NCBI GenBank assembly: GCA_023433615.1
Contig: JAEZCJ010000174.1
Span: 1-54,159, forward strand
Direction: 5' to 3'
Length of the DNA: 54,159 nt
Source: Bacillota bacterium
GTDB taxonomy: Bacteria; Bacillota; Bacilli; Paenibacillales; Paenibacillaceae
Shown here: one piece after another, positions 49,981 to 54,159 of the stretch
Layout of the letters: every line of letters begins with the position of its first letter
Numbering within the stretch: the first letter of the stretch is position 1
The notes under the pieces: model-generated
Databases searched by the model: none
The model's input: only the letters and a program-made list of their open reading frames with translations
Told to the model about the DNA's origin: nothing
Program-made: the position numbers and the translations under genes

Positions 49981-50526
49981 CTAGCCTTGCAGCGCATTCA
50001 CAGCTTCCGAAAAAGCATCGCTGTATTGCTTGTACAATCCGGTGTCAAAATTGTAATTCGCGTCATTTGCCTTCGGAGGATTATCTTGAAGGATGTTATA
50101 CAAGTTATCGATCTCGCCTGACACCTTCGTCCACAATTGTTTTGCCTCATCATGTTGAGAATCTAAACCTTGGATATACGTATCGTATTCTGCTTTCTTG
50201 TCCATCGTCTTGCCAAGTTGTTGGATCATGAAGTCGATATCCATGGTATCTCCGGTTGCATCAGTTCCGCGGCGTGCATAGTGGCCGATGTTAACAAACC
50301 CATCGTTCCAAATGTCCCCGATGAGGAAGTTGTTAATTTCCATTAATGTTGACTCCACAGTGGGCTTTTCATCTGACTGAGTCGAAGTATCGAGCTGTAT
50401 CCCCGCTTCCTTAAAAGCTTGCTCAATCTGTTCTTGCATTTTCTCCTCTTCGGATTTCTCTTTTCCGCAGCCGACGAATACAGACAGCGCTACTAAGCAC
50501 AGGACGATGTAAAACCTCTTCGACAA
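49981..50526 (-). CDS. Lipoprotein of unknown function
   Basis: The start is a TTG at 50524-50526 with GGGGG 8 bases upstream. The 181-residue product has a lipoprotein signal with C20 in VFVGC, then a charged, mostly helical body with many lysine, glutamate and glutamine residues (EKSEEEKMQEQIEQAFKEAG). I do not recognise the family. Its DNA is richer in A and T than the neighbours. It lies 92 bases after the kinase-like gene on the same strand. Confidence 0.75.
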   Translation of the reverse strand: MSKRFYIVLCLVALSVFVGCGKEKSEEEKMQEQIEQAFKEAGIQLDTSTQSDEKPTVESTLMEINNFLIGDIWNDGFVNIGHYARRGTDATGDTMDIDFMIQQLGKTMDKKAEYDTYIQGLDSQHDEAKQLWTKVSGEIDNLYNILQDNPPKANDANYNFDTGLYKQYSDAFSEAVNALQG

Positions 50527-50618
50527 TTTGGTTGCCCCCTATATTTACAATAATTTCCCAACTTGAATAATATCGGTTTTGCTTAGTTGAATATAAAGAG
50601 GTTTATTCCTTACGCCCG

Positions 50619-51437
50619 TTATTGCTGTGCCGCGAGCCATGCCTCACGCCACGCACGGACACTGGGGTACCGCTCCTCAGGAATCGGCGAGACGGCTCGA
50701 AGAGCCGTTCGATGCAACGCTTCGGACGCTCTCCAATCGCGTGCATCGCGGCTCCCGTCATTCGCCAGGAAGACGAATGCGCAAGCCCCCATCGTGAACA
50801 CGTTCGTCCTAGGGTCGATCCGGCTGCCCCTGACGAACTCCTCCGGCGCCATGAACCGGCTGGAGCCGAACAGCCGATCCGCTTCGAGCGTGAACGGGCC
50901 CTTCGTATAGTGATCGAAGTCGCATAGGTGCAATTCGCTCCGCGAGAAGTCGTAGATCATCGCCCCATCGTAAAAATCGACCGCCACATAGCCCTTCTGC
51001 TCCAGATAGACATGGACTTCATAGACGGTATTCAGCGCAGTTACGATAGCATTCACGGGCAGTTGCCTGAATCTGAGGTGGGAAGAGTCCGGGTGGCTGC
51101 GGCCTTCGTGTCCGGGATATTGCGGCGTGTACAGCACTTCGCCGTCGACCCACTCGTACACTTGCGCATAGCCGCTGCGGTCTTGGAAGGCGTGGAGCAG
51201 CTTCGGAATGCGGCGGTGCGAGATGTCTCGATGAAAGGCGGCCGCGTTCGCCATGTGCGCGATGGAAGCCGGCTTATCCGAATACTTGACGAACCAATTG
51301 CGGCCTGCGGCGTGCAGGCCATAGGAGATACAGCCGGAATCCTGTCGGTCGAAGACGCGGAACACCGTTCCGATCTCTGCAAGGTACGAGCTAAGATCGC
51401 CGGCAAGCTGCCGGACGTCAAGAAGAGGATGATTCAT
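50619..51437 (-). CDS. Protein-kinase-fold phosphotransferase
   Basis: The 272-residue protein has the landmarks of a eukaryotic-like kinase fold: the ATP lysine K51 in WFVKY, a hinge near YEWVDGE, a catalytic aspartate D154 in VAVDFYDG, the metal aspartate D173 in LCDFDHY, then APEEF at 197-201 and DPRTNVFTMGA, like the usual DxxSD-x-GC helix. The HRD and DFG motifs are changed to AVD and DFD, so activity is likely but altered. It could phosphorylate a protein or a small molecule. Its ATG overlaps the stop of the methyltransferase gene (ATGA), so the two are coupled. Confidence 0.85.
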   Translation of the reverse strand: MNHPLLDVRQLAGDLSSYLAEIGTVFRVFDRQDSGCISYGLHAAGRNWFVKYSDKPASIAHMANAAAFHRDISHRRIPKLLHAFQDRSGYAQVYEWVDGEVLYTPQYPGHEGRSHPDSSHLRFRQLPVNAIVTALNTVYEVHVYLEQKGYVAVDFYDGAMIYDFSRSELHLCDFDHYTKGPFTLEADRLFGSSRFMAPEEFVRGSRIDPRTNVFTMGACAFVFLANDGSRDARDWRASEALHRTALRAVSPIPEERYPSVRAWREAWLAAQQ

Positions 51438-52265
51438 CGGTAGTCAGCCCCCGGTCCATTGGGCGACTTGGCGTGGATGAGATAGTAGAAACCCGTACAG
51501 CGGATGCCTGATTCGTCGCGATGATGCTCGAATCGGCGCTGAATGTCGTCGTAGCACTGCGCCTTGACCCAACGGGCGAATGATTCGCTCTGGCCGAAGC
51601 AGACCATGGCGAGAATGTCCTCCGGCGTCGGGATGCAGGTCGTCTCGCGCAGCACCTGCATGTCCAGTATGCGCAGGGAGCCCTCCGCCATGCGCTGTCG
51701 GATTCGGTCCAGGATCGGGGTGCCGGGCTCCGGCGGGCCGAACAGTCCGGGGAAGATGGCGCCGAGCTCGCCGCCTTCGCCGTTCCCGTCACCGGGATGG
51801 AGCGCCAGCAGCTCCGCGCCTGGGCGTAGTATCCGGGCAGCTTCGGGGTACCAACTTGTCGGTCCTTTCTTCGTATAGGCGAAGTCGAAATAGTCGTTCT
51901 CGAATGGAAGACCGTCGTGCGTCCGGCCGAGCACATAGCGGACATTCGGTTTCCGATATAACCGGTTCGCCGTCGCCAGGAAGCCCTCCGTCATGTCATA
52001 GCCCACGACTTCATCGGCATAATCCGCCCAGCGGCACGTATACTCGCCGTGGCCGCAGCCGACATCGAGCGTCCTGCCGTGCACCAATCGGGACAACTCG
52101 CGCGTAAGCCGATCCTCGGCAGACTCGCCTTCCGCGACGGCAGTCCACGGGAAGGCGTAGCGTCCAGTCTGTGCAGCTAGCCGCGTGCACCATGCGAGCG
52201 TCTGCGTCGGTAGCCATTGCGGGTGCTCTGTAACGTTCGGGAAAAGGATAAAGCGTCACCTCCAT
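51434..52265 (-). CDS. Class I SAM-dependent methyltransferase, with a frameshift near its N-terminus
   Basis: The intact part begins at a TTG at 52096 and has the SAM motif RTLDVGCGHGEYT, then VVGYDMTEGFL, LPFENDYFDFAYTKKG and PEAARILRPGAELLAL. Upstream in the same frame, with no stop but no start codon, the DNA still encodes sensible protein (TEHPQWLPTQTLAW, RLAAQTGRYAFPW). The likely true start is an ATG at 52265 (MEVTLYPFP) in a neighbouring frame. Removing one base in the run at 52239-52245 joins the two frames and gives about 276 residues. The substrate is unknown. The gene is coupled to a kinase-like gene downstream. The shift may be real or a sequencing error. Confidence 0.75.
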
Positions 52266-52319
52266 TAAGATCTGTGCCGGCCGGCATGACCTAATGTATC
52301 CGAAATTTTCCCAAAAATA

Positions 52320-52348
52320 TAGACTTATAATGATCGGCAAGGTATACT
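52320..52348 (+). promoter_or_regulatory. Sigma-A promoter of a tiny transcription unit
   Basis: TAGACT (52320-52325) and TATACT (52343-52348) are exactly 17 bases apart. Transcription would start near 52355. Confidence 0.55.
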
Positions 52349-52354
52349 ACTATC

Positions 52355-52433
52355 ATAAGGAGCGAAACATGCGCCCTTCTATTTGATAGCACCCGCTACT
52401 ATAGAGCAGACACCCGTTAAGGGTGTCTTTTTT
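52355..52433 (+). ncRNA. Predicted transcript of about 79 bases with a five-codon ORF
   Basis: From the promoter to the terminator the unit is only about 79 bases. It holds AAGGAG (52357-52362) and, 6 bases later, an ATG at 52369 that opens a frame of five codons (MRPSI) and stops at 52386. A hairpin terminator with six T ends it. It does not lie upstream of any gene on its strand, so it is not a normal leader. It could be a small RNA, a tiny peptide gene or a dual-function RNA. Nothing can be said of its target. Confidence 0.5.
52409..52433 (+). terminator. Rho-independent terminator of the tiny unit
   Basis: GACACCC (52409-52415) and GGGTGTC (52421-52427) form a perfect stem around GTTAA, followed by TTTTTT. 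Confidence 0.85.
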
Positions 52434-52590
52434 CATGACTGCGGTCATTATTCGACCGAATCGTACCGCACCGCGCTGCACCGCGCTGCACCACGCCACA
52501 GCGAAACCGCACTTTACTTGGCCGCACCGGGTTGAACCACGCCATGCAGCACCAGACCAACACGCACCGCACTAGGGCTGCACAACGCAG

Positions 52591-52724
52591 ACGTGCCGCA
52601 CACGTCGGAACATGCCGCACACGTCGGAACATGCCGCACACGCCGGACTGTGATGAACACGCCGGGACCGTGCCGCATATATCGGACCGCGCTGCACACG
52701 CCGGGCCGTGCCGCATATGCCGCA
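52591..52724. repeat. Tandem array of seven imperfect 19-bp units
   Basis: The consensus is close to ACATGCCGCACACGTCGGA. Unit boundaries are 52591, 52610, 52629, 52648, 52667 (20 bases), 52687 and 52706. Units 2 and 3 differ at one base, and the outer ones have diverged more. A related short repeat of GCACCGCGCT-type lies just before, at 52466-52490. The array keeps several frames open by chance, but no real gene is seen. Confidence 0.75.
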
Positions 52725-52805
52725 CTCCATCACATCGCACGCGACACTTACAGCCGCCCACCGTCCACTTCGCCGGCGCATCATACCGGAGCATAAGGGG
52801 AAATC

Positions 52806-52980
52806 GTACAACTAAATTCTCGATTCGTTGGTAATTCCGATGAATAGTGTGGAATCGTGCAGTTAATCCACCGTAAAATCCTCTCTTATGCGGAATATTG
52901 CCATAATAGATGTACATTTCTGCACGATTTAGATCGTTGAAGGATGCGCCGTGAAATAACGGTACGATTTACCGCTGTTG
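52806..52980. repeat. Second AGTTGTAC-type intergenic repeat cluster
   Basis: GTACAACTA at 52806, AATAGATGTACA near 52905 and GTACGATTTACCGCTGTTG at 52962-52980 match the elements at 11370-11497; the last pair agrees at 17 of 19 bases. Confidence 0.65.
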
Positions 52981-52994
52981 TATGCCGGAGTGGA

Positions 52995-53037
52995 CCTACA
53001 CCACCTACACCACCTACATCACCTATCACCTACTCCA
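52995..53037. repeat. Nine-base tandem repeat CCTACACCA
   Basis: Copies at 52995, 53004, 53013 and 53029, with a 7-base copy at 53022. The last copy overlaps the stop codon of the ApbE gene. Confidence 0.7.
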
Positions 53038-54091
53038 CTAACCGATAGCTCTCGTCCGTCATTTCCAACGAGCCGCGCAGGCCCGAGCTGGCGTAGACGA
53101 GCCCCTCCGTCGTGATGAACAGCGCATCCGTACCCTCTCTCGCTTCGACGAAGTCAAGGCCTTTCTCAAGTCCCAGCGAGAAGATCGTCGTCGACATCGC
53201 GTCCGCATCGATCGACCGATCGGTCACGATCGTGACGCTAAGCAGCCCATTGCTCACGGGATAGCCGGTGTCCGCATCGAAAATATGATGATAAGCGACG
53301 CCGTCTTCGATGAAGTACCGCTCATACACGCCGGAGGTCACGATCGTCTTGTCCGTCACGCGGACTAAGCCGATATGCTCGCCGCGGTTCTCGCCGGGAT
53401 CTTGAATCCCGACGGTCCATGGACTGCCGTTCGGTTTGGCGCCCATGGCGAGAATGTTGCCGCCCAGGTCGATAATGGCACTCTCGAAGCCTTGCGACCG
53501 CAAATATTCCGCGATGACGTCTGCGGCGTACCCCTTCGCGATTGCTCCTAGATCGAGCGACATTCCGGGAGCGAGCAGCTTAATCGTGCGTGCTTCGGGA
53601 TTCAGCTCGACCTGCCGATAATCGATGAACGTCAGCGCTTCTTCGATCGCGGATGCCGTCGGCACCGTCGCGCCTTCCTCCCCTATGCCCCAGAGCTCAA
53701 CGAGCGGTCCGACCGTCGGCTCGAACTTGCCGCCTGAAGCTTCCGCATAGCGAAGCGCGGTTGCGACGACATGGTAGGTCTGCTCGGATACCTGCACAGC
53801 TTCTTTGCCTGCCCGTTTATTGACATGGTCGAGCTCGCTGCCCTCCAGCTGCCGGTTCATCTGCCGGTCGATCCCATGCAGCAGCTCCTCGATCTCCGCG
53901 AAATGTGCGGACGTCATACCGGCATCGTATACCCGTACGCTGACAAGCGTATCGAAGATGAAGTAACTCTCCGATATCGGCAGCTCGCGTGAGCCGCCGC
54001 CCGCGGCCGCGCCGTCGGATTCGCCTTGCCGACTGCAGCCGGCTAATACGACAATCAGTAGGAACAGCAAATATAGCCTCGTTCTATGCAT
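53030..54091 (-). CDS. apbE: FAD:protein FMN transferase, ApbE family lipoprotein
   Basis: The 353-residue lipoprotein (C19 in VLAGC) moves FMN from FAD onto a threonine of target flavoproteins outside the membrane. Family blocks are FIFDTLVSVRVYD near residue 45, KFEPTVGPLVELWGIG near 122, the FAD-binding LDLGAIAKGYAADVI near 182, SAIIDLGGNILAMG near 203, HHIFDADTGYP near 267, and the magnesium site DADAMSTTIFSLG near 292. GGGGTG precedes the ATG at 54091. No rnf, nqr or other flavoprotein target gene lies in the window, so the client is unknown. The stop codon lies in a short tandem repeat. Confidence 0.93.
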   Translation of the reverse strand: MHRTRLYLLFLLIVVLAGCSRQGESDGAAAGGGSRELPISESYFIFDTLVSVRVYDAGMTSAHFAEIEELLHGIDRQMNRQLEGSELDHVNKRAGKEAVQVSEQTYHVVATALRYAEASGGKFEPTVGPLVELWGIGEEGATVPTASAIEEALTFIDYRQVELNPEARTIKLLAPGMSLDLGAIAKGYAADVIAEYLRSQGFESAIIDLGGNILAMGAKPNGSPWTVGIQDPGENRGEHIGLVRVTDKTIVTSGVYERYFIEDGVAYHHIFDADTGYPVSNGLLSVTIVTDRSIDADAMSTTIFSLGLEKGLDFVEAREGTDALFITTEGLVYASSGLRGSLEMTDESYRLVE

Positions 54092-54159
54092 CGTCTACAC
54101 CCCATTCAGACTTCCTGATCCAAGGTTATCAGATGGCATCGGCAGCGAATGTGAGATTC

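Noticed and set aside
52591..52724. CRISPR array
   Set aside because: The units are directly adjacent without spacers, and no cas gene is present.
52417..52917. Cysteine- and arginine-rich 166-codon frame over the tandem repeat
   Set aside because: The 19-bp units keep several frames open on both strands, and the frame crosses the terminator and other repeats.

Overview
The window looks like chromosome of a Gram-positive, GC-rich member of the Paenibacillaceae (Paenibacillus/Cohnella type). The evidence is strong GGAGG ribosome sites with several GTG and TTG starts, YesM/YesN-type two-component systems beside LplB/YtcP-type sugar ABC transporters, many AraC regulators, HelD, a Bacillus-type LexA box, and lineage-type palindromic repeats between genes. 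I see no rRNA, tRNA, CRISPR array, transposase or prophage gene. Most of the DNA is devoted to sensing, importing and breaking down plant-derived sugars and uronic acids.

Layout. 1-2156: an AraC regulator cut by the window edge, divergent from uxaC (uronate isomerase). 2385-3790: two translationally coupled envelope proteins of unknown role. 3825-7860: an AraC regulator divergent from an operon of two Gfo/Idh/MocA oxidoreductases and a TIM-barrel sugar isomerase. 8141-11215: a frameshifted membrane protein and an AraC regulator, divergent from a third Gfo/Idh oxidoreductase. 11676-20495: a sugar operon of two ABC permeases, a binding lipoprotein, a YesM kinase, a YesN regulator and a GH42 beta-galactosidase. 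20709-26704: helD behind a consensus LexA box, a small membrane protein with a hairpin-rich leader, a sensor-domain membrane protein, a small basic repeat protein and a PAS hybrid histidine kinase. 26759-29874 (minus strand): kduI-deoR-kduD-eda for unsaturated uronates, with a clear promoter and a four-repeat operator. 30124-35824: a Na/Pi cotransporter, a GH1 remnant, a GH9 lipoprotein, deoD and an AT-rich membrane-protein gene. 35969-42592: a second YesN/YesM pair divergent from an orphan sugar-binding lipoprotein followed by glpK. 42769-49891: a lipoprotein, a SNF2/SWIM helicase, a sodium symporter, a hemerythrin gene behind an Fnr-type promoter, and a TerC-family protein. 49981-54091: a lipoprotein, a kinase-like protein overlapping a frameshifted methyltransferase, a tiny transcription unit, tandem and dispersed repeats, and an ApbE-type FMN transferase.

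How it works together. uxaC and the kduI/kduD/eda set belong to connected uronate pathways that converge on 2-keto-3-deoxygluconate and then pyruvate plus glyceraldehyde 3-phosphate. The kinase for 2-keto-3-deoxygluconate is not in this window. The GH42, GH9 and ABC genes supply and import oligosaccharides, each set tied to its own local regulator. The regulatory sites are the most informative part of the window: a LexA box at helD, an Fnr-type site at exactly -41.5 before the hemerythrin gene, 10-bp phased repeats at kduI, and 21-bp phased repeats between the AraC gene and its divergent oxidoreductase. Two genes carry single-base shifts in homopolymer runs, which may be real or sequencing errors.
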